A stretch of DNA of 42,642 nucleotides from Candidatus Fusobacterium pullicola (GCA_018883725.1 JAHLFN010000064.1:1-42642), one strand, 5' to 3'. Positions 23,301-32,268 are shown, counted from the stretch's first letter. The notes: generated by a model from the sequence alone, not told the origin. Numbers and translations are program-made.

Positions 23301-25153
23301 CTAGTGGAGAGAGCTATGGAATGGCTCAAAAGAGAGTAGAGGTAAAGGCTCCTATCATAGCTAATATCTCAATGCCAAGAGTTCTAAAGGTAGGAGATGA
23401 GTTCCAAACATCTATAAGAGTATTTGCTACAGAGGACAATTTAGGTGAGATAGATTTAGCCTTTGAATTTTTAGGTAGAAGATATATTAAGGGTCTAAAA
23501 TTAAAAAAAGGTGAGAGTAAAGATGTAGTTTTCAATATAAAAGTTGGAGATGAGATAGGAAACAAAGAGGCAAAATTGAAGATAAAATCTCCTAACTATA
23601 GCAGTGAGGAGAGTATCAATATAGATGTAACTTCAGATAATCCATACACATATATAAATGATGTAGAGTATGTAAAAGATGAAAAGAGCTTTGAATTTCC
23701 AAAGGAGAGTGTAAAAGGAAGCAGTAATGGAAAAATTTTAGTATCATCTTCTCCAATCTTAGCTATAGATAATAGATTAAAAGAGTTGATAAGATATCCT
23801 TATGGTTGTATAGAGCAAACTATTTCAACACTATTCCCACAGCTTTTTATAGATAACTTATCAGATAGTAAGGAGTTATCAAGGGAGCAAATTGTGAAAA
23901 ATATCAATGGGGGTATAGCTAAACTAAGTGGTTTCCAATTACCTGATGGTTCTTTTAGCTATTGGGCTGGAAACAGTGATGGTGATTTATGGGCAACGAA
24001 CTATGTTGGACATTTTATGGTTATAGCAAAGGATAAAGGTTACTATATCCCAGAGTCTCTATATAAATCTTGGTTAAATTTTGCTATTGAGAAGAGTAAA
24101 GATAGTAGTTATAACTTAAATCTAAAAGCATACACTCTATATGTATTAGCATTGGGAGGAGAGGCTCAAATTGGAGAGATGAACTATCTATATGATAATA
24201 ATTTATCAGAACTAGATGATATATCTAAGTGGTATCTAGCTTCAGCCTATGCAATAATAGGAGAGGATGAGATAGCAAAATCAATAGCTAATAAGCTTTC
24301 TACTGTTGTAAAAGAGAAACCATTTGATTACTATGTGGATAGTTATGGCTCAAAACTAAGAGATGAGGCTATTGTTCTAAACTCTTACTGCACTGTGTAT
24401 GGAAAGATTGATAAAAAATTATATGAGGATATATTGAAAACTCTTCAATCACAAAACTGGTTATCTACTCAAAGTATAGGTTACTCTTTGATGTCAATAG
24501 CTCAAGTAGTAAAGGGTAGTGAAGGAAAAGAGGTAAGCGGAAAACTAATAGTAGATGGTAAGGAGATAGACTTTAAAGATAAATCTGGAGTTTGGGAGTA
24601 CTCTCAAGAGGGTATGAAGAGTGTAAAGGTCATAGGAAAAGATATCTATGTCAATAGATACTGGGAAGGAATTCCAATTAACTACGCACAAGCTGATGAA
24701 AGTAGAAATATAAAGATAGAGAGAAAATTCTATGATGATAATGGAGAAGAGATAGATGTAAAATCTTTAGAAAAAGGTAGAGCTTTCTATATGGAATTAA
24801 AGGTTTTACCAGCTGATGATGTCAAAGGATATTTTTATCTTGATAACATAGCTCTGACACAGATTATTCCTAGTGGTTGGGAGATTGAAAACACAAGATT
24901 ACTTAACACTAATCTACCACAATGGATAGAGGAGAAGATAGAGAGTAGTAATCTAGAGTATGAGGATATAAGAGATGATAGAGTAAACTTCTTCTTTGAT
25001 TTTAATAATTATGATAAGAAGGGACAAAGTTTCTTTATAAAGTTAAACAGTGTAACAAAAGGAAAGTATAAACTTCCAGGTACAAAAGCTGAAGGAATGT
25101 ATAATAATGAGTACAGAGCTTATCTAAATGGTTTTGATGTTGAGGTAAAATAA
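20348..25153 (+). CDS. Bacterial alpha-2-macroglobulin lipoprotein (YfhM-like)
   Basis: This is a very large (1601 residues) periplasmic protease trap. A lipobox VVAC with Cys16 anchors it to a membrane. MG-type beta domains fill most of the chain. FIYSDRGVYRPGDRVNIG (about 378-395) is the conserved macroglobulin motif. The thioester motif is intact: YGCIEQ with Cys1154 and Gln1157. It should therefore capture proteases covalently after bait cleavage, followed by terpenoid-cyclase-like helices and a C-terminal receptor-like domain. The stop overlaps the pbpC start by one base (TAATG). The pairing with PBP1C is the known genomic context in Gram-negative bacteria, thought to guard the periplasm when the cell wall is breached. 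Confidence 0.94.
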   Translation: MKKSLMLLLSLLVVACGGEKDRVEEKEIAPSEEKEIVQEVKESLKIKSVSTTGGKNPSVDIAFNENIATENLKSYIKITPNIEYKVLKMREHLIITGNFDTNSEYEIELLKGIKGERSLLEENLKESIKFKDVEPKLIFSNEGIILPKVNKNRVSFKSINVKRVNLKVKKIFFNNTTQFLQDFIFKGNGNIFSYYVQSNLYKVGETVFEKSYDLDYKKNIWAQNEIALENLTNDKGVYIVELSFDKDGVDYNFPEGVEEWQRESFFEERGKIGKALLISDMGIVAQKERDNKLTVNILDIVKNKPIESIEVKAISVNNQVISEKKSDKNGEVTFENGDKIFYVLAQSKDEISILKLSDSKLSYDGFLVDGEYRDSDIRAFIYSDRGVYRPGDRVNIGIIARNGDKIFPEGQPIKIDVFTARGDKYIDGEIVKNGKNGFFTYSFDTKKESETGVWEVTVYVGGEKDKKFSLKIPVESIVPYKIEVGTEFPDKVSDGVNISGDITAQYLFGAPAENLKYSSELTIREKSVEFERYKKFTFSNPTTYITDIRMVQKGELDSEGKGKIEFNLSKNIPKNLSLNGEIVTKVIEPSGRPVIAIDNVKINSFDSYVGIENPEDRYVKSGDSINLQVVAVSEDGERLVSGRKLKYRVYKNEYSWWWDYYNYNTFLKSIKTDKNSVLLYEKEIITTDKPYIIDYQIEGSGEVFVEVEDTETKQSAGINLYVSTWQDSSISKKIDKLKIESDKKEYNVGDKAKITFEGEKGTRALITLEKSGKILKRYWKDIEGTTNTVEFNVDKELFPNGYVTVTLFQKYANSNNDRPIRLYGAVPIVVRDESKRLEISLDTPVVLKPNEKFRIGVEANKKMDYTVSVVDEGLLQITNFKTPNPYEYFYQKEGLQLTTYDNYSEIIGRSFGDVNQVLTAGGDGYLMSNVRLDKSANSFGFEQSERFEPLAIYRGVLTTDERGKGSVELELPNYTGAIRIMVTGASGESYGMAQKRVEVKAPIIANISMPRVLKVGDEFQTSIRVFATEDNLGEIDLAFEFLGRRYIKGLKLKKGESKDVVFNIKVGDEIGNKEAKLKIKSPNYSSEESINIDVTSDNPYTYINDVEYVKDEKSFEFPKESVKGSSNGKILVSSSPILAIDNRLKELIRYPYGCIEQTISTLFPQLFIDNLSDSKELSREQIVKNINGGIAKLSGFQLPDGSFSYWAGNSDGDLWATNYVGHFMVIAKDKGYYIPESLYKSWLNFAIEKSKDSSYNLNLKAYTLYVLALGGEAQIGEMNYLYDNNLSELDDISKWYLASAYAIIGEDEIAKSIANKLSTVVKEKPFDYYVDSYGSKLRDEAIVLNSYCTVYGKIDKKLYEDILKTLQSQNWLSTQSIGYSLMSIAQVVKGSEGKEVSGKLIVDGKEIDFKDKSGVWEYSQEGMKSVKVIGKDIYVNRYWEGIPINYAQADESRNIKIERKFYDDNGEEIDVKSLEKGRAFYMELKVLPADDVKGYFYLDNIALTQIIPSGWEIENTRLLNTNLPQWIEEKIESSNLEYEDIRDDRVNFFFDFNNYDKKGQSFFIKLNSVTKGKYKLPGTKAEGMYNNEYRAYLNGFDVEVK

Positions 25154-27399
25154 TGAGATTTTTAAAATTTCTTCCCATACTCTTTATCATACCAATCCTA
25201 TTTCTGATAAATATCTACAGAGATTTTGATATAGAGGAGATGAGGAAAAAATTAGAGGGAAGATATAGCCAAGTTGTATTGGATAGTAAAGGTGAGATAA
25301 TAGGTGCATATCTAAATAGTGATGAGCAGTGGCAGATTAAAGGAGAGGGAGAAATTCCCAAAAGATTAAAATTAGCTGTGATAAACTATGAGGATAGAGA
25401 TTTTTATTCACATGGTGGGGTAGATTATCTAGCTATAATAAGAGCTTTGAAAGTAAATTTGAGTCAAGGTAAGAGAGTTGGAGCCAGTACAATAACTATG
25501 CAGGGGATAAAACTCTATAAAAGAAGAGAGAGGACGTATCTAAGTAAGTTAGCTGAGATAGTAGAGAGCTATAAATTGGAAAATAATCTTTCTAAAGATG
25601 AGATACTACAGCTATATCTAAACAACGCTCCATATGGTGGAAATATAGTGGGATATGAAACAGCCTCACAACTATTTTTTGGTAAAGGAGCAAAAAATCT
25701 TACTTGGGCAGAGGGGGCGACCCTTGCTGTCCTTCCTAATTCTCCAGGACTAATATCCATAGAGAAAAATAGAAAGAAACTCTTAGAAAAAAGGGATAAT
25801 CTTCTGAAAAAGATGTATGAAAGAGGGGTAATTGATGAAAAGCAGTATAGATTAGCCCTTAAAGAAGAGTTACCTAAAGAGAGAAGATATTTTAACTTTC
25901 TAGCCCCACACCTAACTAGAAGATTGATAGGAGAGAGTGATAAGAGAATAATAAAAAGTACCATAGATAGTGAGTTACAAAGAAAAATAGAGGGAATAGT
26001 AAAAGAATATGGAGAGTACTTAAATAACAGAGGGATAAAAAATAGCTCGGTAATAGTAGTTGATAATAAAACTGGGGAGGTAAAAAGCTATATAGGTTCT
26101 CAAGATTTTTATGATTTTAAGAGAAATGGGCAGGTAGATGGAGTTAAGGCTAAGAGGTCAGTGGGCTCTGTATTAAAACCATTTCTCTATGCTCTTTCAA
26201 TAGATGATGGCTTAATATCTCCAAAATCAAAACTTTTAGATGTACCACTCTATTTCTCAAATTTTAATCCTCAAAATGCAAATAAAAAATATTATGGTCT
26301 TATCGAGGCTCAAGAGGCTTTAAAAAAATCTCTAAATATTCCCTTTGTAAAACTTTTAGACGAGTATGGAGAGGATAGATTTTTTTATTTCTTAAAGGAT
26401 ATATTAAATTTTCCAGAGAGAGATTACTCAAATTATGGTTTATCTCTAATCCTAGGAACTAAGGAGATGAGTGTAGAGGATATAGCAAAGCTCTATTATG
26501 GATTAGCTAACTATGGAGAGTTCAGAGGGTTAAAATATCTAGTGAATGAGGAGATGAAAGAATCTAGAAACTTAATATCTAAAGGAGCTAGTTATTTAAC
26601 AGTTGAAGCTATGCAAGGAGTACAGAGATATGGAGCTGATAATCTTTATTTGGGAAGAGATGGTATAGCGTGGAAGACAGGAACTAGCTATGGGCAGAGA
26701 GATGCTTGGGCTAGTGGGATATCTCCACGATGGACAGTGGTAGTTTGGTGTGGAAATTTTACTGGAGAGGGGAATAGAAACCTCTCTGGAGTTGTTACTG
26801 CAGGGCAACTACTTTTCAAAATTTTTAAGGTTCTTCCAGATAAAAATTTGGAGTTTGAAAAACCTATAGATGAGTTTAAAAGAATAAAAATAGATAAAGA
26901 GACAGGTTATAGACTTAAATATGATGTTCCTTACGAGGAGATAGATTACCCTAAAAAAGCTAAGAGTTTAAAAGTATCACCATATTATAAAAAGCTCTAT
27001 GTAGATTCAGAGGGAAAAGAGATTGATTCTAGAGATGAAGAGTTTTACCAAAGTAATGAAGAGGTAATACTTAGTTATCCTATAGAATTACTGGACTATA
27101 TGGCTAGAGAGAGTATAGATATATCTGATGAAAATAGTGAAAGAATACAGATAATATACCCTTTAAATAGTTTAAAGATATTTCTTCCAAAGGATTTTGA
27201 GGGAAGAAAAAAATTGATTGTTAAAGTTGCTAATCCTAAGAACAGAAATATATACTGGTACCACAATGGGAAGTATATATTCAGTGGAAGAGAATTAGAG
27301 AAAGCTTTTGATTTTTTACAGGGTGAGCACAGATTGACTCTCATATCTGAAAGTGGAGAGATAGCCGAGGTAAAATTTACTATCTTAAGAGGAAAATAG
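25153..27399 (+). CDS. pbpC: Penicillin-binding protein 1C, bifunctional peptidoglycan synthase
   Basis: This 748-residue inner-membrane enzyme has one N-terminal membrane segment (about 4-22). The glycosyltransferase 51 domain (about 40-230) shows YEDRDFYSHGG, GASTITMQ and LNNAPYGG. The transpeptidase domain (about 300-560) has SVLK (Ser339, Lys342) and KTGTS (508-512). The C-terminal 90 residues are a BiPBP_C-like beta domain typical of PBP1C. The transpeptidase is thus predicted to be intact, although in E. coli PBP1C this activity has been hard to show. Translation is probably coupled to the macroglobulin gene by the TAATG overlap. No clear terminator follows it before the next gene 66 bases on. 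Confidence 0.95.
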   Translation: MRFLKFLPILFIIPILFLINIYRDFDIEEMRKKLEGRYSQVVLDSKGEIIGAYLNSDEQWQIKGEGEIPKRLKLAVINYEDRDFYSHGGVDYLAIIRALKVNLSQGKRVGASTITMQGIKLYKRRERTYLSKLAEIVESYKLENNLSKDEILQLYLNNAPYGGNIVGYETASQLFFGKGAKNLTWAEGATLAVLPNSPGLISIEKNRKKLLEKRDNLLKKMYERGVIDEKQYRLALKEELPKERRYFNFLAPHLTRRLIGESDKRIIKSTIDSELQRKIEGIVKEYGEYLNNRGIKNSSVIVVDNKTGEVKSYIGSQDFYDFKRNGQVDGVKAKRSVGSVLKPFLYALSIDDGLISPKSKLLDVPLYFSNFNPQNANKKYYGLIEAQEALKKSLNIPFVKLLDEYGEDRFFYFLKDILNFPERDYSNYGLSLILGTKEMSVEDIAKLYYGLANYGEFRGLKYLVNEEMKESRNLISKGASYLTVEAMQGVQRYGADNLYLGRDGIAWKTGTSYGQRDAWASGISPRWTVVVWCGNFTGEGNRNLSGVVTAGQLLFKIFKVLPDKNLEFEKPIDEFKRIKIDKETGYRLKYDVPYEEIDYPKKAKSLKVSPYYKKLYVDSEGKEIDSRDEEFYQSNEEVILSYPIELLDYMARESIDISDENSERIQIIYPLNSLKIFLPKDFEGRKKLIVKVANPKNRNIYWYHNGKYIFSGRELEKAFDFLQGEHRLTLISESGEIAEVKFTILRGK

Positions 27400-27465
27400 A
27401 CTTATACTAGAAAATATGGTAAAATGGATTACTGAAAAAATAATACTAAGGAAAAGAGGTAGCTA

Positions 27466-28629
27466 ATGATAGAGTTCTTTATAGCGAAGAAGCATATAGT
27501 TGAAAGAAAAAAGCAGAGCCTAATCTCAGTAGTTGGAATAACAATAGGAGTAGTTGTTTTGATGGTATCTATTGGGATAGCTAATGGTTTGGATAAAAAT
27601 ATGATAAATAGTATACTCTCTGTAACCAGTCATATAATGGTATCTAATGGTGAGAAAATATCTAACTATACTGATATCAAGGAGAAGATAGAGGGGATAG
27701 AGGGAGTAAAGGGAGCTGTCCCAAGTATATCTACTCAAGGTATATTCAAATATAATGGAATATATGGTGGTTATGTTTCAGGGGTAAAGATAGAGGGTTA
27801 CGACTTGGAAAGTGCTAAAAAAGCTATGGACTTGAATAAAAAGATAGTAGCTGGAACTATTTCTCCAAATAAGATAAATGGTATCCTAATAGGTAAGGAG
27901 CTCTTTAATTCAATAGGAGCACAGATAGGGGATAAGGTGAGTATAATATCCTCTGAAAATAAGGAGATAAAGTTTGAGATAGAGGGAGTATTCCAAAGTG
28001 GATATTATGACTATGATATAAATATGGTAATTCTTCCTCTGAAATCTGTACAATATTTAACATATGGTGAGGATATAGCTTCTAAGATAGATGTTACCCT
28101 TTATAATCCATATAAGGCTTCAGAAATTTCTAATAAGATAATGGAGAAAACTGGGATATATTCAAGAACATGGGGAGAGATGAATAGAAATCTTCTATCA
28201 GCTCTTTCCCTAGAAAAGACAGTGATGATAATGGTATTTTCACTGATAGTAGTCATAGCTGGATTTGTTGTATGGGTAACTCTTAATATGTTGGTGAGAG
28301 AGAAGATAAAAGATATTGGAATAATGAGAGCTATGGGATTTTCTAAAAAAAATATTATGAAAATATTTTTGATACAGGGAATGGTATTGGGAGCTATAGG
28401 TATAACAATTGGAACGATTATATCCCTATCATTTTTATGGTATATAAAAAATAATACACTGGATTTTATTACTTCGATATACTATATTACAAAGATACCA
28501 GTGGAGATATCTACGAAGGAGATATTTATAATAATAGGAGCGAACTTTGGAATAATATTCCTATCTAGTGTATTCCCAGCATATAGGGGAGCAAAAATGG
28601 AAACTGTGGAGGCTCTAAGACATGAGTAA
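27466..28629 (+). CDS. LolC/LolE-family (FtsX-type) ABC transporter permease
   Basis: This 387-residue inner-membrane permease has the MacB/FtsX layout: one membrane helix at 20-42 and a large periplasmic domain (about 45-240). Three helices follow near 247-275, 298-325 and 353-375, and the conserved C-terminal [17 protein letters not shown]. With the overlapping LolD-like ATPase it fits a lipoprotein-releasing LolCD(E) transporter. Only one permease gene is present, so a homodimer (LolF-like) is likely. AGAGGTAGCTA precedes the ATG. A general MacB-type exporter cannot be excluded. Confidence 0.85.
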   Translation: MIEFFIAKKHIVERKKQSLISVVGITIGVVVLMVSIGIANGLDKNMINSILSVTSHIMVSNGEKISNYTDIKEKIEGIEGVKGAVPSISTQGIFKYNGIYGGYVSGVKIEGYDLESAKKAMDLNKKIVAGTISPNKINGILIGKELFNSIGAQIGDKVSIISSENKEIKFEIEGVFQSGYYDYDINMVILPLKSVQYLTYGEDIASKIDVTLYNPYKASEISNKIMEKTGIYSRTWGEMNRNLLSALSLEKTVMIMVFSLIVVIAGFVVWVTLNMLVREKIKDIGIMRAMGFSKKNIMKIFLIQGMVLGAIGITIGTIISLSFLWYIKNNTLDFITSIYYITKIPVEISTKEIFIIIGANFGIIFLSSVFPAYRGAKMETVEALRHE

Positions 28630-29305
28630 AGAGATTTTAAAATTAGAAAATGTGGAGAAAAAATATAGTGGTGGAGTAGAGGAGCTACACATAATAAATG
28701 ATTTGACATTTTCAGTAGAAGAGGAAGAGTTTATATCAATACTTGGACGTTCTGGTTCTGGTAAATCTACTCTTTTGAATATTATGGGACTACTTGATAA
28801 GGTTGATGGAGGAAAGATATCTATTGATGGTCAAGAGGTTGATAGATTGAGTGAAGAGGAGAGAGATAGGCTAAAAAATCAGATGATAGGTTTTGTTTTC
28901 CAATTTCACTATCTACTCCCTGAATTTACGGCTTTAGAAAATGTTATGTTACCAGCTCTTTTAAATAATTTTTCTAAGAGGGCAGAGGTAGAAAAGAGAG
29001 CTAAGGAGTTACTTGATAAAGTTGGATTATCAGCAAGAGAGAATCATAAGCCATCACAACTTTCAGGTGGAGAGAAGCAAAGGGTCGCGATAGCTAGGGC
29101 TCTAATTAATTCTCCAAAAATTTTATTAGCAGATGAGCCAACTGGAAATCTTGATGAGGAAACAAGTGAGATGATATTTAAAATTTTGAAGGATATCAAT
29201 AAAAATGAGAAACAGACTATAATTGTTGTAACTCACTCTAAGGATTTAGCTGAGATTTCAGATAAACAACTATATTTAAAGAAGGGTATCTTGGTTGAGG
29301 AATAA
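28622..29305 (+). CDS. lolD: LolD-like ABC transporter ATPase
   Basis: This 227-residue ATPase of the MacB/LolD/FtsE group powers the adjacent permease, probably to release lipoproteins from the inner membrane. Visible motifs are Walker [10 protein letters not shown], the Q-loop [19 protein letters not shown] characteristic of LolD, signature [15 protein letters not shown], and Walker [15 protein letters not shown]. Its start overlaps the permease stop by eight bases (ATGAGTAA), a sign of coupled translation. It supports the presence of an outer membrane with lipoproteins. Confidence 0.88.
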   Translation: MSKEILKLENVEKKYSGGVEELHIINDLTFSVEEEEFISILGRSGSGKSTLLNIMGLLDKVDGGKISIDGQEVDRLSEEERDRLKNQMIGFVFQFHYLLPEFTALENVMLPALLNNFSKRAEVEKRAKELLDKVGLSARENHKPSQLSGGEKQRVAIARALINSPKILLADEPTGNLDEETSEMIFKILKDINKNEKQTIIVVTHSKDLAEISDKQLYLKKGILVEE

Positions 29306-29401
29306 AAAAATAAAAAAATTTTTAAAATAAAAAAAGGAAATTTGCAATTTGTGGAGTATAATAAAGTAACAAAACAAAAGATACAGCAAGGAAGTGGTAT
29401 T

Positions 29402-29953
29402 ATGAAAATGACTATCCATGGTAAACAATTAGTTATTACAGAGGCAATAAAAAATTACGCGGAAACTAAATTAGGAAAGGTTGAAAAGTATCACGACGGT
29501 ATAATAGAGCTAGCTATTAATTTATCAGCATTAAAATTAAAAACTGGTAATTGTCATACAGCAGAAGTGTTAGCTTACTTAGGAGGAAGCACAGTTAAAG
29601 CTTCTTGTACTGATGCAGATCTATATGCAGCTATCGATGGAGTTGCAGATATACTAGAAGGACAACTAAAAAAACACAAAGATAAAATAAGAACAGCGGT
29701 TCAATCAAGAGAACCAATGATTAGAAAGGTAAAATATAATCCAGAAACAAATACAGTAGAAAAAGAAGCTGCTGTAAATGTGGTAAAGGTATATTTACCA
29801 CCAAAACCAATGGATGTAGAGGAAGCAATACTTCAATTAGAAATTTTAAATAAAACTTTCTTCCCATTCACAAATGCAGAAACTGGAGAAATGAACGTAG
29901 TTTATAAGAGAAAAGATGGAGACTATGGACATATAGCACCAGCAAAAAAATAG
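29402..29953 (+). CDS. hpf: Ribosome hibernation promoting factor, long form
   Basis: Long HPF dimerises 70S ribosomes into inactive 100S particles in stationary phase. An N-terminal S30AE/YfiA domain covers about residues 1-100 (MTIHGKQLVITEAIKNYAE). A C-terminal dimerisation domain covers about 120-180 (MDVEEAILQLEILNKTFFPF and a final YGHIAP). The frame is open from a TTG at 29342, but I choose the ATG at 29402. AAGGAAG lies seven bases before it, and family alignments begin at MKMTIHG. A TATAAT at 29357-29362 without a good -35 may be its -10. It ends before a strong terminator. The length is 183 residues, normal for the long form. Confidence 0.93.
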   Translation: MKMTIHGKQLVITEAIKNYAETKLGKVEKYHDGIIELAINLSALKLKTGNCHTAEVLAYLGGSTVKASCTDADLYAAIDGVADILEGQLKKHKDKIRTAVQSREPMIRKVKYNPETNTVEKEAAVNVVKVYLPPKPMDVEEAILQLEILNKTFFPFTNAETGEMNVVYKRKDGDYGHIAPAKK

Positions 29954-29972
29954 TCACAAAATAATTTAAATA

Positions 29973-29999
29973 AAAGGCTACCAATTCGGTAGCCTTTTT
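29973..29999 (+). terminator. Terminator after hpf
   Basis: A 10-bp stem, AAAGGCTACC (29973-29982) with GGTAGCCTTT (29988-29997), ends in a T run. It closes the hpf transcript 20 bases after its stop. Confidence 0.92.
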
Positions 30000-30007
30000 G
30001 GTATAAT
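29999..30007 (+). promoter_or_regulatory. Extended -10 element for pepA
   Basis: TGG followed by a perfect TATAAT (30002-30007) starts at the very end of the hpf terminator. No good -35 is possible without using the terminator stem. The pepA start is 30 bases downstream. Confidence 0.5.
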
Positions 30008-30036
30008 AGGAAAAAAGATAGTAAAAGGAGTAGAAT

Positions 30037-31449
30037 ATGAGAGTAATAAATAAAATAGAAAAAGCTTATGATAGAAATCTTATCTTAATATTTGAAGGAG
30101 ATAAGGAGTTCTGTGAATATATATCAGAAGATGGGAAAAAATTAATAGCTACTATGATAGAGAAAGAGGAGTTTACTGGGAAAAAGGGAGAGACTCTATC
30201 TGTAAACTTTTTACAAAATGGTAAATTAATATCTATGGATATATTAGGATTTGGAAAAAAAGAAGAGTGTAGTGAAAATATTTTTAGAGAGGTACTATTT
30301 AAATATCTTTCTGGAAAGAGTGGAGCTATACTGATTTCAAGCAATAGAGAGGAGTTAAATAGAGCAGACTTAATTTGTGAGATAGTTGGAAATATAAATT
30401 ACTCATTTGATGAGTTTAAAGAGAAAAAATCAAATAAGGTAGATGTAGAGTTCTTCTCTAGTGAGGCTATAGATATCACAGAGAGTCTAATTTTAAATGA
30501 GGCTACTGATATAACAAGAAATTTAGTGGATTTACCAGCTAATATTATCAATCCAATAACTTTATCAGAGAGGGTTATAGAGTTAGGAAAAGAGTTTGGA
30601 TTTGAAGTGGAGATTTTTGATGATGAAAAAATTCAAAAATTAGGTATGAATCTTTTATACAGTGTGGGAAAGGCTTCAGCTACTAAACCAAGACTTATTG
30701 TAATGAGATATTTTGGTGATAGAGAATCTGAAGATATAATGGGATTAGTAGGAAAAGGGTTAACTTATGACACAGGTGGACTTTGTATAAAACCAGCAGA
30801 TTCTATGATGAATATGAAAGATGATATGACAGGTGGGGCTACTGTAATAGGAACTATGTGTGCTATTGCTAAAAACACTCTTAAAAAGAATGTTGTAGCT
30901 GTTGTTCCAGCTTGTGAAAATGCTATCAATGGAAACTCATATAGACCTGGAGATATTATTCAATCTATGAATGGAAAATATGTGGAGATAATAAATACTG
31001 ATGCTGAGGGAAGACTTGCTCTGGCAGATGCTATCACATACATAGTTAGAGATGAAAAGGTATCTGAAATAATAGATGTGGCTACACTTACAGGAGCTAT
31101 GATGGTAGCTTTAGGAACATTTATAACAGGAGTATTCTCTAATAGAGATGAGGTTTACTCTCTTTTAGAAAAATCTTGTAATAAATATGGAGAAAGAGTT
31201 TGGAGAATGCCGTTAAATGAAGAGTTTGCTGAGGAATTAAAATCTGAAGTAGCAGATTTGAAACATATGGGTAATAGATGGGGTGGAGCTATATCAGCAG
31301 CTAAGTTTCTAGAAATATTTGCTGAAGGGACACCATGGACACATATGGATATAGCTGGAACAGCTTATAACAACTCTACTAAGTGGTATAAAAAAGGTGC
31401 TTCTGGAGTACACGTAAAAGGACTTTATGAGTATTGTAAAAATAGATAA
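30037..31449 (+). CDS. pepA: Leucyl aminopeptidase, M17 family
   Basis: This cytosolic aminopeptidase needs two metal ions and removes N-terminal residues from peptides. The 470-residue chain has a variable N-terminal domain (about 1-160) and a catalytic C-terminal domain. The latter has VGKGLTYDTGGLCIKP, DMTGGA and the signature NTDAEGRL (Asn320 to Leu327, with Asp322 and Glu324 as metal ligands). AAAGGAG lies seven bases before the ATG. It is a single-gene unit between the hpf terminator and the thiamine riboswitch. M17 enzymes form hexamers and some bind DNA; no such role can be read here. Confidence 0.95.
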   Translation: MRVINKIEKAYDRNLILIFEGDKEFCEYISEDGKKLIATMIEKEEFTGKKGETLSVNFLQNGKLISMDILGFGKKEECSENIFREVLFKYLSGKSGAILISSNREELNRADLICEIVGNINYSFDEFKEKKSNKVDVEFFSSEAIDITESLILNEATDITRNLVDLPANIINPITLSERVIELGKEFGFEVEIFDDEKIQKLGMNLLYSVGKASATKPRLIVMRYFGDRESEDIMGLVGKGLTYDTGGLCIKPADSMMNMKDDMTGGATVIGTMCAIAKNTLKKNVVAVVPACENAINGNSYRPGDIIQSMNGKYVEIINTDAEGRLALADAITYIVRDEKVSEIIDVATLTGAMMVALGTFITGVFSNRDEVYSLLEKSCNKYGERVWRMPLNEEFAEELKSEVADLKHMGNRWGGAISAAKFLEIFAEGTPWTHMDIAGTAYNNSTKWYKKGASGVHVKGLYEYCKNR

Positions 31450-31457
31450 AAAAATAA

Positions 31458-31486
31458 TAGACAAAAATCTAGTTAAGTGATATATT
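31458..31486 (+). promoter_or_regulatory. Promoter of the thiamine transport operon
   Basis: TAGACA (31458-31463), a 17-base spacer and TATATT (31481-31486) preceded by TGA form a near-consensus extended -10 promoter. The predicted start point is about 10 bases before the riboswitch P1 stem. Confidence 0.7.
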
Positions 31487-31503
31487 ATATTTAATTGAAT
31501 AAG

Positions 31504-31589
31504 ATTACTGGGGTGCCTTTTGGCTGAGATTGAGTGAAAACTCTAAACCCATTGAACTTGATTTGGTTAGTACCAACGAAAGGAGTAAT
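31504..31589 (+). ncRNA. TPP riboswitch (THI element)
   Basis: The conserved thi-box pieces occur in the right order. GGGGTGC (31510-31516) comes first, then GGCTGAGA, ACCC (31547-31550), GAACTTGAT and GTTAGTACCAACG. P1 is closed by ATTACT (31504-31509) with AGTAAT (31584-31589). It binds thiamine pyrophosphate and controls the ykoFEDC genes. The downstream switching hairpin is listed separately. Confidence 0.95.
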
Positions 31590-31623
31590 TATAACTTTAT
31601 ATATTATATATCTGTTTATATTT

Positions 31624-31655
31624 CCTCCTTTTGTTATTAAAAGGAGGATTTTTTT
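31624..31655 (+). terminator. Riboswitch expression platform: terminator that also hides the ykoF ribosome binding site
   Basis: CCTCCTTTT (31624-31632) pairs with AAAAGGAGG (31639-31647), followed by seven T (31649-31655) directly before the ykoF ATG. The same AAAAGGAGG is the ykoF Shine-Dalgarno sequence. The competing antiterminator is AAAGGAG (31579-31585), at the 3' edge of the aptamer, pairing with CTCCTTT (31625-31631). Ligand binding should hold the former in P1 and let the hairpin form. Confidence 0.85.
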
Positions 31656-32264
31656 ATGGGATTAAAAGATTGCTTATGGTGTATTGGGGGAGCAAGTAAG
31701 GGAGTAGCAGGAGCTAGATTCTCACTCTACCCAATGAGTGATAACTTTGTTGAGATTATACTAGGAGGACTTGAAAAGACAGATACAAGTAAAGTTTGGA
31801 AACAAACTGATAAGCTGAGTACCTGTGTAAGAGGTAAGAGGGTACATATCTTCGATGTGGTAAAAGGTATTTTTGTAAATGCTTATAGAGATGATGTACA
31901 CATGGCTTTAGAAGCTACTTTTTCCAAAGGATGTCCAGGGGATACAGATGCTGACTCATTTATGGAAGTAGATGATAAAAAGTTAAATGAGAAAAATATA
32001 AAGGATAAAAATTTTAATGTAGTAAGTAAAATATCTTTTTATCCAATGGGAGAAGAGGATTATATGGAGCATATAGCTAAGGTAGTAATGATTGCTAAAG
32101 AGAGAGGTATCTTTGCTAGAAGTTCTCACTATGTTTCCATATTAGAGGGAGATGTTCATAAAGTATTTGATACATTGGAAGAGATTTTTCAATATGGCGA
32201 GGAAAATTTATCACACTATATTTTACAAGTAACTATTTCAGTAAATAGTCCAACAAAGGAGTAA
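31656..32264 (+). CDS. ykoF: Thiamine/HMP-binding protein YkoF
   Basis: YkoF is a cytosolic protein with tandem ACT-like/ferredoxin-fold halves. In Bacillus it binds thiamine and is encoded with the YkoEDC transporter. This 202-residue protein shows the family hallmark of two similar halves: GARFSLYPMSDNFVEIIL (about 20-37) and KISFYPMGEEDYMEHI (about 128-143). A hinge near residue 110 separates them. It is the first gene after the TPP riboswitch, with its ribosome binding site inside the switching hairpin. It lies four bases before ykoE. The precise role in transport or salvage is not settled in the literature I know. Confidence 0.92.
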   Translation: MGLKDCLWCIGGASKGVAGARFSLYPMSDNFVEIILGGLEKTDTSKVWKQTDKLSTCVRGKRVHIFDVVKGIFVNAYRDDVHMALEATFSKGCPGDTDADSFMEVDDKKLNEKNIKDKNFNVVSKISFYPMGEEDYMEHIAKVVMIAKERGIFARSSHYVSILEGDVHKVFDTLEEIFQYGEENLSHYILQVTISVNSPTKE

Positions 32265-32268
32265 GAGT

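Noticed and set aside
29342..29401. TTG start of hpf at 29342
   Set aside because: The added 20 residues are not part of the HPF family and contain the likely -10 (TATAAT); the ATG at 29402 has a good ribosome binding site.
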